From contig CM055113.1 of NCBI GenBank assembly GCA_029204225.1, positions 34,501,473-34,565,472 of the forward strand: 64,000 bases of DNA, read 5' to 3'. Origin of the DNA: Diphasiastrum complanatum. Its lineage: Eukaryota; Streptophyta; Lycopodiopsida; Lycopodiales; Lycopodiaceae. Below, one piece after another: positions 10,459-23,237 of this stretch. A program made the position numbers and the translations under genes. Each line of letters starts with the position of its first letter. Within the stretch, counting starts at the first letter, position 1. Below the pieces are notes generated by a model. The model was not told the origin of the DNA. It was given only the letters and a program-made list of their open reading frames with translations, and did no database searches.

Positions 10459-11138
10459 GTGGATAAGATAGGCATACTCAACCAAGCATTGTATCTTGTT
10501 TTGCTACTTTTATGTTATAGCATTTATCAAGTCTCCAGTCATGGCTCTTCAGCAAATCAAGATCCAGCCTCTGCTACAGTCCCATTCCCTTGCAATCAAC
10601 TCATAGCCGATCCCAAGAGTTCGTACGCCCTATGCTACTGATTGTTGGTAGATAAAACAATTTTTAGGGAGCTATAGTCTAAGTCCATTTTTTATTTTCA
10701 GAGAACTGCTTGAAAAAGTATGCAAAACTTATCGCACAAATGCCAAAATCTTGGGCACAGCGCAAGAATACAAGAATTTATGCTATATGGTGTATGTCCT
10801 CATGCATCTAGAGACTGACGAAAAGTCAGTGCTTTCTAATGGCCAAGCATGCAGATGCAAAGGGTACATTGCAGATGGATATTTATGTCAAACAGAAAAA
10901 AAAAAAATTAAAGGTGCTAGTAGCTAGTAGCTAGTATACGCAACATAAAAACGTCATGCTAAAAGATCAGGGTCAAATGATAAGCATCAGGACGGAAATA
11001 CTTCAAACTGCATCATTGCCTGAGAGACTATTTAACGATAAATTTGGACTTTCACCCAATGACTACGCGGTAATCAAGCAAGAAGAATCTGGACCGCTTT
11101 TTGAGTATCAACCCAGACATCACAGTGATACAGAATGA
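10459..11138 (+). pseudogene. Possible secreted-protein fragment with signal peptide and EGF-like Cys pattern
   Basis: The first frame (10459-10641) has a hydrophobic stretch ALYLVLLLLCYSIYQVSS that looks like a signal peptide, then a short region with two cysteines. After a frame change, 10700-10905 reads a Cys-containing segment ending ACRCKGYIADGYLC, which resembles the C-x-C-x2-Gy-x2-Dg-x-C end of an EGF-like module. A third open piece (10956-11138) has no known match. No ATG opens the first frame (it starts at GTG). I read this as exons or decayed pieces of one secreted-protein gene, function unknown. Confidence 0.3.
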
Positions 11139-12600
11139 TTTCTTTGAAGCATACAGAGGGCTTTATTAGTTCAGGTAATTTGGCTTCCAAATCAACATGA
11201 GTTTCCAAGATTGAGATCAATCTCCAAAGTCTTACCAACATAATGGTTCAGTACGTGAATATACCACACATCATTTTAAATGGGCCACAGTTTCGTTGGA
11301 AAAACACAAACATCCAGATCTTGCTCTTGAATGATCCATTAAGGACATATAATTTTTCACGAATGAACATACCCATCTGGAAAATGGTGGCCCTTCCCAG
11401 GCTGCAGCGAGCTCAAACCAATGTTCTCAATGCATACATCAATCAAGTGTCCAGCTGTATGTAACCTGCATAGACAAACATAGCAAGGAGATAATAATGA
11501 GTGTCAGTGACTTTAAAGCATGCTACCTGTATTACCTCCTTGCTAACTGGCTTCAGCAAAGCTCAGCAAAGTTCGACTCTCCCTCAATGTGGGTTCAAAT
11601 CAGTTATGGATTTAATTGCATCTATATGCCTCCTTACGCAGGATTGTAGGCACTTCAATGTTTTCATTCACAATATCTCTTTGGAAATAGTATTCAGTCA
11701 TTTAAGTAGTTGTCTCATAATCGTATATGCTTCCATAGAAATAAATAAGAGTAACATTGCCATAGCACATCATAGTGAAATTGCATTTAGCTTTACTATA
11801 CTTTTCTGGGAAAAATCTAGGAAACTTGTTGAAGAATAGACAACTAAATACAATACCTCATTACAGTCCTAGTCCAAAACTGTACCATTCCTTATCCAAG
11901 ATCTTTAATGACTTCAAATCCTGTAATCTTTCAACAAACGAGGAATTTTTATCCTTATATATCTAAAGAGAAATAAATCTAAGTAATCATAACGTGTCAC
12001 CGCTCTTCAAGTTTAGTTTACTAAAGTCCATACTAGCACACGGAGAGCATGTAGCAACTCATCAACATGTGCCATAGATGACCAGCGACCCGTGACCACC
12101 TAAGCATTCATAAGCCATAAAACATCCTCTGTTGGTTGTTTCTCCATTTCCTTGATGCGCATCTCTTTATCTGCCATATCTACTTGAAAATTGGAGGTGC
12201 TTCTCATTATATTTTGCGGCCATTATGTGTCCCAAAGATTCCAAAGCAATTACCCTGCACCAACTTTGTGCTGACTCTTGAAAACGGTATGTGTCTTCAG
12301 CAATCATTTCAATCTCATCATCAACGCCACACATCTGGAATGCTTTCTCCCACTTCTTTATCTTCTTAACGCTCTTGGTCTTGTATAAATAACTTAGAAT
12401 GTCAACCCCATTCGACATTAGGTTGCCCAAACAACCCTTTTCCCTTACAAACTCCAACTCAATTTGTAGTCGCTACAAAATTGCTCCTTGCCTGTCTGTG
12501 CCTACCTTGTTTTGTTCCTGTAATGGCTAGCAGATTTCTGATTGTTTATACATTTTCATGGAAACTCCAAGCTTGCTTCCTCCCCAAGCTTGGCACCTAT
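11139..12600. other. No gene identified
   Basis: Open frames at 11243-11464, 11501-11839 (plus) and 12167-12457 (minus) carry no motif I can assign. The minus one (IKKWEKAFQMCGVDDEIEM and onward) has normal amino-acid composition and could be a retroelement gag or host exon fragment. Confidence 0.25.
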
Positions 12601-13119
12601 TGTCATGCCCTTAACTAACCGTAGTCAGTTATACTTGACCATGGAGTAATCCCACGTGGTCAAGGGGTCCAACTCAGCGTATATTAATTGTGACGGTGTG
12701 AGGATTGGGGGCCTCATAACGTATTATCATGATTCAGGGCTTGGTGAGGCCTACACCTATGATGATGGATTTTGCATGGAACTGGCAGTGACTCATTCGG
12801 TAGTGGCAGATGTGGCCCAATTAGGCTGCAAATGTGTTCCAATCGATGTCCTAGTTCCCTCCCAATTAGGGAGAGGCTTGGGTGTGTATAAGTATATTCA
12901 CACCCCTATCACTTGGGGGATTTGTGCACATAGTGGCTAGATGTTGCGGGAGTGCGCTATCACTCCTACCACTATTGAGATATTGTCAGTTGTCCATAGC
13001 TCAAGGGCTAGATTCAATTGATCTAGATTTGGTTGGGTTGGTTTGTTCCACCATCCGTTCCTTATTGTCGTCTTGTTGTTCAGTCTCCTAGTTACATTGG
13101 TCCAGGGGTGGTCTTTACA
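12601..13119 (+). repeat. 5' LTR (519 bp) of an LTR retrotransposon
   Basis: It begins TGTCATGCCC and ends CTTTACA one base before a primer-binding site. A TATA-like stretch, GTGTATAAGTATA, lies near 12883-12896. Length, TG...CA ends and adjoining primer site fit an LTR. The internal part after it (13133-13773) shows no recognisable gag, and a LINE follows. Confidence 0.6.
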
Positions 13120-13120
13120 T

Positions 13121-13132
13121 TGGTATCAAAGC
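13121..13132 (+). promoter_or_regulatory. Primer-binding site, initiator tRNA-Met type
   Basis: TGGTATCAAAGC is one base from the common plant retrotransposon primer site TGGTATCAGAGC, complementary to the 3' end of initiator tRNA-Met. It lies one base after the LTR end at 13119. Confidence 0.65.
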
Positions 13133-13768
13133 GTAAGCTAGGAGCGTATGCTGAATGGTGGAAACAAATTTCAGCATAACAAGGGTTGAAATTATGTTTG
13201 TTGGCATAAACCAACAATCTGCTTGTATGCAAACAAGCATTAAAAGCAACTCCTGAGAAGAATGGCTTTTGCTGAAAAGTGATTCATTGAATCCTAAGAT
13301 TTTCTGTCCTACAAGTTTTGTGATAGGGTTGTCAAATGCATCCCAAGAGATAGTTTCACAGACTTTAAGCAACTGCAGCTCTGCTAACCTGCAAGGAACT
13401 AGGAAAGATGTTTTTGTTAAAGAAAACTCCTTGCTAATGCTCTATTCAACTATCAAATTTCGGTTTTGAATCTCTGGTTATGGAGTGACTGGCTGTAGGT
13501 TATGGGCTTAGCATTCGTTAGGGCAACTATTTGTTAGATTGTTGGTCCTGGATTGCTACTAGCGCCTTTGTCACTGATGTAATAGGATTAGCAATTGGTG
13601 TGCTGATTTTTGGCAGTAGGCTTTGACTTCCAACTGCTGGCAGAAATGGACAGATCACCCAGACGCTACTTTTTGACAGAAACATCCTTGATTTTTTGTA
13701 GCTGCATGAAGGGACAACGATCAAGCTGTTTTTTTGCAGTTTCCTCAATGGTCGCAGGTCGTGCATAG

Positions 13769-13773
<5 letters not shown>
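13133..13773. other. Retroelement interior without recognisable genes
   Basis: Follows the 5' LTR and primer site. The short open frames on both strands match nothing I know. It is cut off on the right by the CT microsatellite that precedes the LINE. Confidence 0.35.

Positions 13774-13834
<61 letters not shown>
13774..13834. repeat. (CT)n microsatellite at the 5' edge of a LINE
   Basis: About 30 CT units end directly before LINE coding sequence starting GCTGTCATGGCTCTCT. Confidence 0.95.
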
Positions 13835-13839
<5 letters not shown>

Positions 13840-15570
13840 CATGGCTCTCTACGAGAGCGTGAGGGTTTTGGGTTGCTTTAGACATAGCAGTGGCATTTCT
13901 GAGCAGATCGGGAGTACTATTGAGGTTAAGCAGGGGTGCTCTCTTTCACCAATTCTCTTTGGACTATACATTGATGAGTTAATGAGGGGTGGCGGTGACG
14001 GCTGTAGACTTGGTGATATTCTGATTGCTATCCTCCTCTATGCGGATGATGTGGTACTGTCTCTCACACTAAAGAGGGATTACAGAGACAATTGGATTGC
14101 TTACACACTTTTTGTACCTGCTCGGGCTTAGCGGTGAACATTTCAAAGACCAAAGTCATGGTCTTCAACAGTTCTTGGGCTTTCATGCAGCGCCAAGAGC
14201 TTATTTTTTATGGACAGCCTCTAGATGTGGTTCCTTCATACACTTACCTGGGTGTGCTCTTCACTGGTCCTACTTTCAGTATGAGACAGGCGGTTACTTC
14301 TAGACTCGGGAAAGGTCACTCTTCCCTTGTTCAGTTGGAGAGGTTTTGCTTCCGTAAGTCCATTCGAGATGCCCCGAATAAGAGTAGACTTTTTGACACC
14401 ATTGTCACCCCTTCAGCCTTGTATGCAGCAAAGATATGATGTTCAGGCCTTTCCTCTTCACATTGGGCCAGCATTTCATGATTGCAGACCACCATGTTAG
14501 CTCGCATGATTCGGGCGAAGCCTTTTCTTCCACATGAGATCATCCTTGCTAAGTTTGTCACCCCCCCATCCAAATAGAGGCAACCTTCCAGCTTATCACG
14601 TACATCCAGAGAGCTCAGGCACTTCCTGATATAGAGCAGAGATATACACAGATTGCACTTATGTCCTCCCACCATCTTCAGGCTCAAGGCTACCGTTTGT
14701 CATGGTTCTCTCCAGTGTCACACTTCCTCATGGAGACATTTGATATCACTATTACGGATCTCCCCTCAGGTACACACCAATACATTAGACGACAGAGTAT
14801 ATGGGATCGTACCAGGTGACGTCAGTTGGGGATTAAGCCCGATTACTAGAGGGTTCAGTATCCTCACATCAATTGGCTATTGAGACCGATAGATTCCATG
14901 GTACCCCACGGGAGGAGAGATTATGCCAGTTATGTTCTTTACATGAGGTGGAGTCTGAGGAGCACTTCATCTTTAGATGCCCTATATATTATGTGATCAA
15001 AGGGACATACCACTGCCTATTCCGGGACATGCCTACTACACTCTGATCGCTCATTGCATATGAGGGGCCAGATCTCGGGCTCAAATTACCTCATTTTTCT
15101 CTAGGAGACGACCACGTCGAGACATCGATTCTGAGGATGACAACGACGATGCACCACCTCATAGATATCAAAGACAATGCACCACTCACAATCATGTTGC
15201 AGCTCGCACTACCCGCCCTATCATGAGGGCACACAGTTCTCACCCTCCTAGACGACGTCAGCGACGATCAGTAGTACCTCCTGCTACATCTCATATCACA
15301 TCCTTTTTCAGCAACAATGCCAGATGATATGATCTTACTTTTAGCAGTTATTTTGCTCCCACTCACTGATAGTTTATAGTTTATAGTTATGTGGTTCATT
15401 TTTTATGCATAGCTTTTTCTTGGAGACGTTTATATACACTCCCATGGTTACCACATACTTGACATGTACTTTTATCTGTCTTATATGCCTTTTGGCATGG
15501 AAAAGACATTAATAAAGCTTCTTCTTGTCCTTCTTCTTCTTCTTCTCTCTCTCTCTCTCTCTCTCTGGTT
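13835..15570 (+). mobile_element. 5'-truncated LINE with degenerate ORF2 and intact 3' tail
   Basis: Starts inside reverse transcriptase: VKQGCSLSPILFGLYIDEL, then YADDVVLS with the catalytic DD near 14040. A frame break follows, then GLAVNISKTKVMVF, SYTYLGVLFTGP and the domain downstream of RT. The Cys-His block (CQLCSLHEVESEEHFIFRC) is still readable near 14920-14985. Stops and shifts occur throughout. The copy is a relative of, not identical to, the long LINE at 18.3-23.2 kb. Its tail carries the hairpin ATGCC-TTTT-GGCAT (15485-15498), GACATTAATAAAG, and then CTT and CT repeats (15522-15567). Both ends abut pyrimidine microsatellites. Confidence 0.85.
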
Positions 15571-16500
15571 GTGGGTCGCACGCAGTAGAGAGACCGCGGG
15601 TCACAACCCTGGATCCACATTTTTCTCTTCTCCTTTTAGCACTTGACAAAAGGAGAGGCCTCTCACTCAACGTTGCTATTAGCAATTTTTATGAGGGGCC
15701 TGAGTCTTATTTTTTGAGGTGGTCTTAACCTATGGTTGGGCGGTTAAGGGTTACATCGTTCTTTATTGGATGTGTATTTTGAAAAAACATTTGTGGTATA
15801 TCCTTTGTTACAGGGTATCAGAGCCTAGGCTTGTGATAGCCTAGGCTTTACTTCAAAAGTGCTCATTGAGTTGCTCTTGCTGGGTTCCACGATGAATCAA
15901 AAAGTGGAGGTTGTATTAAAGGCAAGATCCACTTTATCCATTGATAGTGGAATTTTGGAGTCCATGAAGAGCAACGACATCAACATTCTTGAAGATAAAG
16001 AGGTTCAATCTCTTCCAATTACAGATATTATAGCGAAGCAAATCAAGACACAAAAATTAGTAGCCCGTAGGTGCTATTAACAACATTCAAATAGGACGTC
16101 ATTACTAGAAGGGAAAACCGCAACTCTCTATAAGACAGTGGCAATGATGATTGAGCATCACAAAATTTTCACCTTCCCCTTTTGATTTTTAGCTATTCTT
16201 CATTGCGGATGTACTCAATTTTAATAAAACTTGATTCGGGAGGATTTTGTTATTACACTTCCTTTGATGTTAATCTCTTGTTTTCCATGGATGTTGTTGG
16301 AGTTGTCGATTTTGTGGTGCATGGCTACTAGTATCATTTGTTACAAATGATTTTGGCAAAGTGGAGGGGGGGTCCCAAATGAAGGAAAAACAGGAGCTTT
16401 ACCAGGACCATGAGGCTGTAAAGAATCAATATGTGAAATCAGCAAGGAAAATGGGCACCCAATCAGAAAATCAGATCTGAAATTCAGCAATCAGGAAAGT
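15571..16500. other. LTR end with primer site; otherwise unassigned
   Basis: GGTATCAGAGC at 15814-15824 matches the tRNA-Met-type primer site and follows a TTACA end, so sequence left of it (roughly 15600-15812) may be an LTR. An open frame of 73 codons at 15859-16080 (plus) sits where gag would begin, but I see no gag motif. The remainder to 16500 has no recognisable gene. Confidence 0.4.
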
Positions 16501-16970
16501 GCTTTGATACCAAGTTACGAATAGAGCCACAGCTGATCTAGAGCTAAGCTATGAAAGCATCACATAAGCAAGACTTAAGCTATGAAAGCAGCACATAAGC
16601 AAGACTTAACCCTAGAAAGCAGGAAAGAGAGAGATTAAGGAAACTAAAGGGAGAGATCAATATCATCAGCTGAATAACAAATGACACAGTTTCCCTACTT
16701 ATAGCCAAGAGGAAGCCCTAAAAGGAAGCTTCCGGTGGCTAGGGCCCAACTGGGAGGGAAAATAGTGCGCCCTCCAAGAAGGCCCCCACTCTCCAGTAAT
16801 ATGTCCAAATGGCCTAATAATGAATAATAAGGCCAAAGGCCAACCATATAGTCTAAGTGTCACTAATGAATAAAAAAGGGCCCAAGGCCTGCTTATGCAT
16901 AAAGTAAAGTAAATGTAAATGGACGCGGCGAATGTAATGAGCCAAGTCCATAACTAGAACATACCCAACA
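16501..16970 (-). repeat. Minus-strand LTR with primer-binding site
   Basis: On the minus strand the LTR starts TGTTGGGTATG at 16970, has a TATA-like box (GGCTATAAGTAGGG) near 16707-16694, and ends just before the primer site TGGTATCAAAGC (16512-16501). The TGTTGG start is usual for copia LTRs. No gag is recognisable on the far side of the primer site. Confidence 0.55.
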
Positions 16971-18360
<1,390 letters not shown>

Positions 18361-18516
18361 CGCGCCCACCCGCCCTGCTGGCGCTGCTGTCCGCCCTGCT
18401 GGCGCTGCAGTGCTGACCTTCGCACCTGCCCTACGCTGCCCTGCGCTGGTCTGCGCTACTGCGCTGCTACGCCTGGCTGTTTGTCTACACTGCCCTCCAT
18501 CTGCTTACCGCCTCCT

Positions 18517-19437
18517 ATGGCACCTAAGAAAAAGGGGGGTGTTCTTACACCCCCCTCCCTGTTGGACACCCCCCCATCACCGGTAGTGATGGAGGAGCCG
18601 TCTTCGGTGATAGAAACTAGTGACATTCCTGTCAACATGGCTGCCATTGACTACACTCCTTCCAAACCTACCGAAAGTCTTTTTGCTTATGATCTTAGTT
18701 TTATCCGACAAGAAATTCTTGGACTTAAGAAACAACTACACCTCTTTGAAGCTGAAAATAGCAAGTTAGCTAAGGATCTTTTTGGTGTCACGGAACGTGT
18801 GGAGCAGCTTGAGCAAGAAAATATATATCTTAAGCAACGAATTGCAGAAAAAAGTGCCTTGGAGGAGACTTCCAACAAGATCAATAGCTTGGAGAAACAA
18901 GTCGAGGAGACGAAAACGTGGGCAGCACTCTTCAAACCGGATGATATGGGCAGCAAACTCTCATCACTCGCAAAACAGGTTGAAGAAACGACATCGATCC
19001 TTAAGCAAGGTAATCACTCTCAGATTTCATCTTTTCCGAAGGAAAACGATTTGGAAACAGTTTTGGGTGAACAAGCCAGAAGGGCCAAAAAAGCCTTTAA
19101 CATTAGAGTAAGAGGCATTGCCAATGGTGGAAAACCGTTGGAAGAAGCTACGGATTTGCTCATTTCCAAGTTATCTCATGTGGCTGATGGTTTTGATACT
19201 GCTTGGCGTAGTAAATTTGATGACAATGTTTTGTTTATCAAGTTCCGCTCGCTTTCACAACGCAATGCTGCTCTTCGGCTTAGGGCAAAGCTTAAAGGTA
19301 CTTTCATTTATATGGATGATGACTTAACAAATACTCAATGGTTGGCAAGAAAAAAGATTATCCTTGAAGCGAAAGAGAAAGGGCAAAGGGTTGTTTTTAT
19401 TGACGGGAAACCGAGATTTTTCGACCTTCCACAATAG
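18517..19437 (+). CDS. LINE ORF1: coiled-coil RNA-binding protein (306 aa)
   Basis: The first ATG of the frame is at 18517 (MAPKKKGGVLTPP). Residues 1-50 are Pro/Ser-rich and likely disordered. Residues 60-160 form heptad-rich coiled coil (FIRQEILGLKKQL, RVEQLEQENIYLKQRI, INSLEKQVEE). Residues 193-260 resemble the RRM-like domain of L1 ORF1p (FNIRVRGI, then NVLFIKFRS and ALRLRAKLKG). Residues 262-304 resemble its C-terminal domain (FIYMDDDLTNTQWLARKKII, then RVVFIDGKPRFF). L1 ORF1 proteins trimerise through the coiled coil and coat the element RNA as a chaperone. The frame ends CAA-TAG-GAA-CTA, and reading continues in frame into ORF2. Confidence 0.85.
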   Translation: MAPKKKGGVLTPPSLLDTPPSPVVMEEPSSVIETSDIPVNMAAIDYTPSKPTESLFAYDLSFIRQEILGLKKQLHLFEAENSKLAKDLFGVTERVEQLEQENIYLKQRIAEKSALEETSNKINSLEKQVEETKTWAALFKPDDMGSKLSSLAKQVEETTSILKQGNHSQISSFPKENDLETVLGEQARRAKKAFNIRVRGIANGGKPLEEATDLLISKLSHVADGFDTAWRSKFDDNVLFIKFRSLSQRNAALRLRAKLKGTFIYMDDDLTNTQWLARKKIILEAKEKGQRVVFIDGKPRFFDLPQ

Positions 19438-22400
19438 GAACTAGGGGCCCCCGGATATAGAAGCTACCCGAGATCCCCTACCAATTTGAGACTTGGCTTC
19501 TGGAATTGTAATGGTTTTTTATCTTCGTCATCAGCCGGAGACTTTGCTGATTTTATTAGAAAATGCGACATTTTGTTGTTGGCTGAAACTCATGAGTCCT
19601 TATATCATCCTCTTCCAAATATACAGGAGTACTCTTGGCATTCTGCTTTTCGTCCATTTGTTAGGGGAAAAACTTGTCGAGGATCTGGAGGAGTAGCTTG
19701 TTTATACAGAGACACCACAGTTCAGATGGTTAAACAAGATCCATACGCTCGCTATATTTGGTTACACACTATTGGCTCACTATTGGGATTACCTCAGGAC
19801 ATCTATATAGCTGTATGCTATTTTGCTCCACAGACCTCAGTGTTTGCTGAGTTTGGCGGGGACCCTTTTCAGGCTCTCTCAGATGATATTGCTATCTTTT
19901 CTCAGCAGGGTTCCATTTTACTAGCAGGTGATTTCAACGCCCGCACAAGCTCTAGACAAACCGAATTTCATGCAGCTATGGATCTTCTCAGGCTTTACCC
20001 TTTGGATATGGGGCTAGACCGGGTATCACAGGATGCAGACACTCCAGCTACATCTTTCGGGGAGTAGTTGATCACTCTAGCAGAGACACACGCTCTTGCC
20101 ATTTTGAATGGCCTCACACAGTGGCCTTCCTCATCAGCATATACATGCTATCCTCATGGTGGAGGACATAGTGTGGTCGACTACTTCATTGGATCACCTG
20201 CTTTGATCTCTCACATTTCTGATTTCTCCATTACACCCCCTACCATTTCCGATCACTCACTCTTACACATCTCACTCGGTCACATAACCTCTTCTTTGCA
20301 AGTTTCTTGCTCTCTTCCCACTCATAAACGTATTCCTTTCACCCAATCTGGATTCACTAATTACACCACAATCTTATCCCAACTACTCGCTAACTTCCCG
20401 TTCATGGCACCAATTGACCAGCAAGCCACTTTTCTCTCTACATCCCTCGTAGCTGCTGCTTCCTCATCCTTCCCCACCAAAACGACATCATCTCACAGAA
20501 GTGTTCACAACAGATGGTATGATGCAGAATGCCGCTCTCTTCACAATCATGTGACATATGCCAGGTCACACTCCCCTGCCACACTCAAACAATGCCAGAA
20601 AGAATATCATAGAACCACCAGAACAAAGAAGATCAAGTACCTACAATCACTCTGCCAAAAAATGATCAACTCTTTAGATTCACCCTCCTCTTTTTTCTGG
20701 AAACATTTCACCAGACACTCTTCAACATTGGCCCCCATAGCCATCGAATCCTGGATCGAGTATGCCACGGAGTTATATACCACGGACTCTCCTCCTACCT
20801 CACTCTCACCGAGACCTGACCACTGCTCACTTTTCACCCCTGACATGGTTGAAAACGCCATTAAACATGCCAAACTAAATAAAGCCACTGACTATGACTC
20901 CTTAAGTGTAGACTTTCTAAAGCCCGTAGCACATCTCATCTCCCCTTACATTGCTCATGTTTTTAACACAGCTGTTACTTCTGGTTTTCCTACGGCTTGG
21001 TGTACTAATATCCTTCACCCCATCCTCAAGGCAGGTGATCCCATGAATGTAGGAAACTACCGCACCATTATGATTGGCCACACTCTGGCTAAGATATATG
21101 GCTCTATACTACAGACAGTTACTGGATCTTTTGCTGAAACTGAGGGTTTACACGCTATGGGTCAAGCTGGTTTCAGACCGGGATATTCTACTTCAGACCA
21201 GATCTTCATTTTGAGATGCATTATTGAGGAGGCTCGACATCGGAAACAGAGAATTTACTGTTGCTTTGTGGATTTTCGCAAAGCTTTTGACTCTGTTCCA
21301 CGACATCTTCTTTTCCAGAGACTGTCTTCACTTGGCTTTTCAGAGGATACTATTGCTGCGATCATTACTTTATATGAGCGAGTCTTGGCACGTTTCAGAG
21401 ATGGTAGTGGCTGGTCCTCACAGATACATTCTACCATTGGTGTGAAGCAGGGTTGCCCCTTATCACCCACTCTTTTTGCACTATATATAGATGACCTCGA
21501 GCGGATTATTCGCGAGGAAGGTGGAGAGGGCTGTCCCCTAGCAGACATTATTATCCCCATTCTCTTGTACGCTGATGATGTGGTTCTCCTCTCATCCTCT
21601 GCAGCTGGTTTACAGAGTCACCTTTCTGCTCTACATCACTTTTGCCAGCGTTGGGGATTGACGGTTAACCTTAAGAAGACTAAGATTATGGTGTTTAACA
21701 CCAACAGACAGCATATGAGAGATGTGATTTTCTATTATGACGGGCTACCGATTGAGATCGTGACCTCCTACACCTATTTGGGAGTTCTTTTCTCTGGTCC
21801 GCTACTCACTTTTCGACCAGCAGCCACCGCCAGGCTCCGCAAGGGGCATTCCGCTCTTGTGCATATGGAGAGATTTTGCTCTACTTATTATGTGCAGGAT
21901 CCTGCTACCAGATGCCTACTATTTTCTGTTACTGTCTCCCCAGTTGTGCTATATTCGGCTGAGACTTGGTGCCCTGATTTATCACGCGATACATGGAGAG
22001 ATCTTACTCGTATCCAGATTCTCATGCTTAGTAGGATAATCCGGGCTAAGCCCTCAGTACCACATGATATCATACTAGCCGAGTTTGCTTCTCCTCCATT
22101 AGTTGTTGGTGCTATGTTTCAGATCATCACCTTTCTTCACAGGGTATCAGATCTAGATACCTCCAGATACATTGTTGCTGCTCTCACTTCATCTTGTACC
22201 ATTGCGGATCAGGGAGCCAAGCACTCTTGGTATCGCAGTGTCTCAGCCCTTCTTCAGACTTGGGGTTTATCCGCACTTGATCTTCCGAATGGAACCCATG
22301 CTTATATCAGACAGCAGATCTACCGGAGCTACATACGCACTATATGGTCACATCCTGATCCAGATAGGGTCAAGCTACATTATTATGGCACACATCTTTT

Positions 22401-22986
22401 ACGGCTGGACGTTTCGGGCTTGCCTATTCTTCCAGTTTATCTTACACAGACGCTATCTTTTGGTCTGAGATATCGTATAGGACAGCTTCGAGTCTCTTCT
22501 CATCAGCTTGCTATCGAGACAGGTAGATACACAGACACTCCCAGATTGCAGCGGATATGTCAGCTCTGTTCTCTTCAGGAGGTGGAAGATGAGTTTCATT
22601 TCATCTTTCGCTGCCCAGTATACTATGAGATTAGAGGACGATACCATTGTTTATACCGAGATATTCCCCTCACGTTGAGCTCCTTCCTCGAGTATCCAGA
22701 CGCTAGATGTGTGGGTCTTCTTTTGAGAGAGATGTATATTTTACGAGCTTCACTTCTACCTACGCTCTCAGATATGGATTCCAGTCAGGCTCACATTACT
22801 CAGTTCTTCCATAAGCGAGACAGAGTGGATATTTCGGTTGCGGATTTTGACGTCCCCGTCCGAAGATCGAAGACACAGAGAGTTTCGGCTCGATCCAGTG
22901 CTACTAGATCTTCATACGCCTCCCACCAGCCTACATCACGACCCACTACTACCATCACTCATTACTTTCGGCTTGCTCGTAGCTAG
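19438..22986 (+). CDS. LINE ORF2: APE endonuclease, reverse transcriptase and Cys-His module, one internal TAG
   Basis: The frame runs 1,182 codons directly after the ORF1 stop. Endonuclease: LGFWNCNGF (19489), LLLAETHES with the metal-binding Glu, LLAGDFNAR, VVDYFIGSP, and ISDHSLLHISL with the SDH at 20248-20256. A TAG at 20065-20067 splits this domain (GE*LITLAETHAL); the position probably was CAG. Reverse transcriptase: GNYRTIMI, AGFRPGYSTSDQIF, CFVDFRKAFDSVPR, GVKQGCPLSPTLFALYIDDL, and YADD at 21568-21579. The C-terminal module is CQLC (22558-22569) with His at 22597 and Cys at 22612. No RNase H is evident. The first ATG in frame is at 19726, after the first endonuclease motifs. The enzyme would nick target DNA and prime reverse transcription there; this copy needs the internal TAG bypassed. 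Confidence 0.88.
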
Positions 22987-23149
22987 TTTCCTCCGCGGAG
23001 CAGGTGGTTAAGCTCTTGCTTTGTACCCTCACCAGCTGGTGGTCAAGCTTGGATACTTTTTCTCTTAGAGACAGAGAGATCGATATTTTAGTTTTAGTTT
23101 TACTGTCTTTTCATTGGTAAATAAGTCCTTATGCAGACAATGCTTCTCA

Positions 23150-23237
23150 CATTTTGTACTCTCTTTTGTCTTATGTGCCTCTGGGCACCAAAAGACATTA
23201 ATAATAATAATTCTAATTCTAATTCTCTCTCTCTCTC
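23150..23237 (+). promoter_or_regulatory. LINE 3' end: hairpin, ACATTAATAA block and microsatellite tail
   Basis: Stem GTGCC (23175-23179) pairs with GGCAC (23184-23188) over a 4-nt loop, followed by AAAAGACATTAATAATAATAA, TTCTAATTCTAATTC and CT units to 23237. Other copies have ATGCC/GGCAT with loop TTTT. In several LINEs the reverse transcriptase recognises a 3' hairpin of its own RNA; that role here is inferred. Confidence 0.65.

Noticed and set aside
14653-14883. Open frame as a separate gene
   Set aside because: It is an out-of-frame reading of the degenerate LINE ORF2.
20068-22986. ORF2 beginning anew at 20068
   Set aside because: The frame is the same as that before the TAG, the codon is TTG, and the endonuclease domain continues across the stop.
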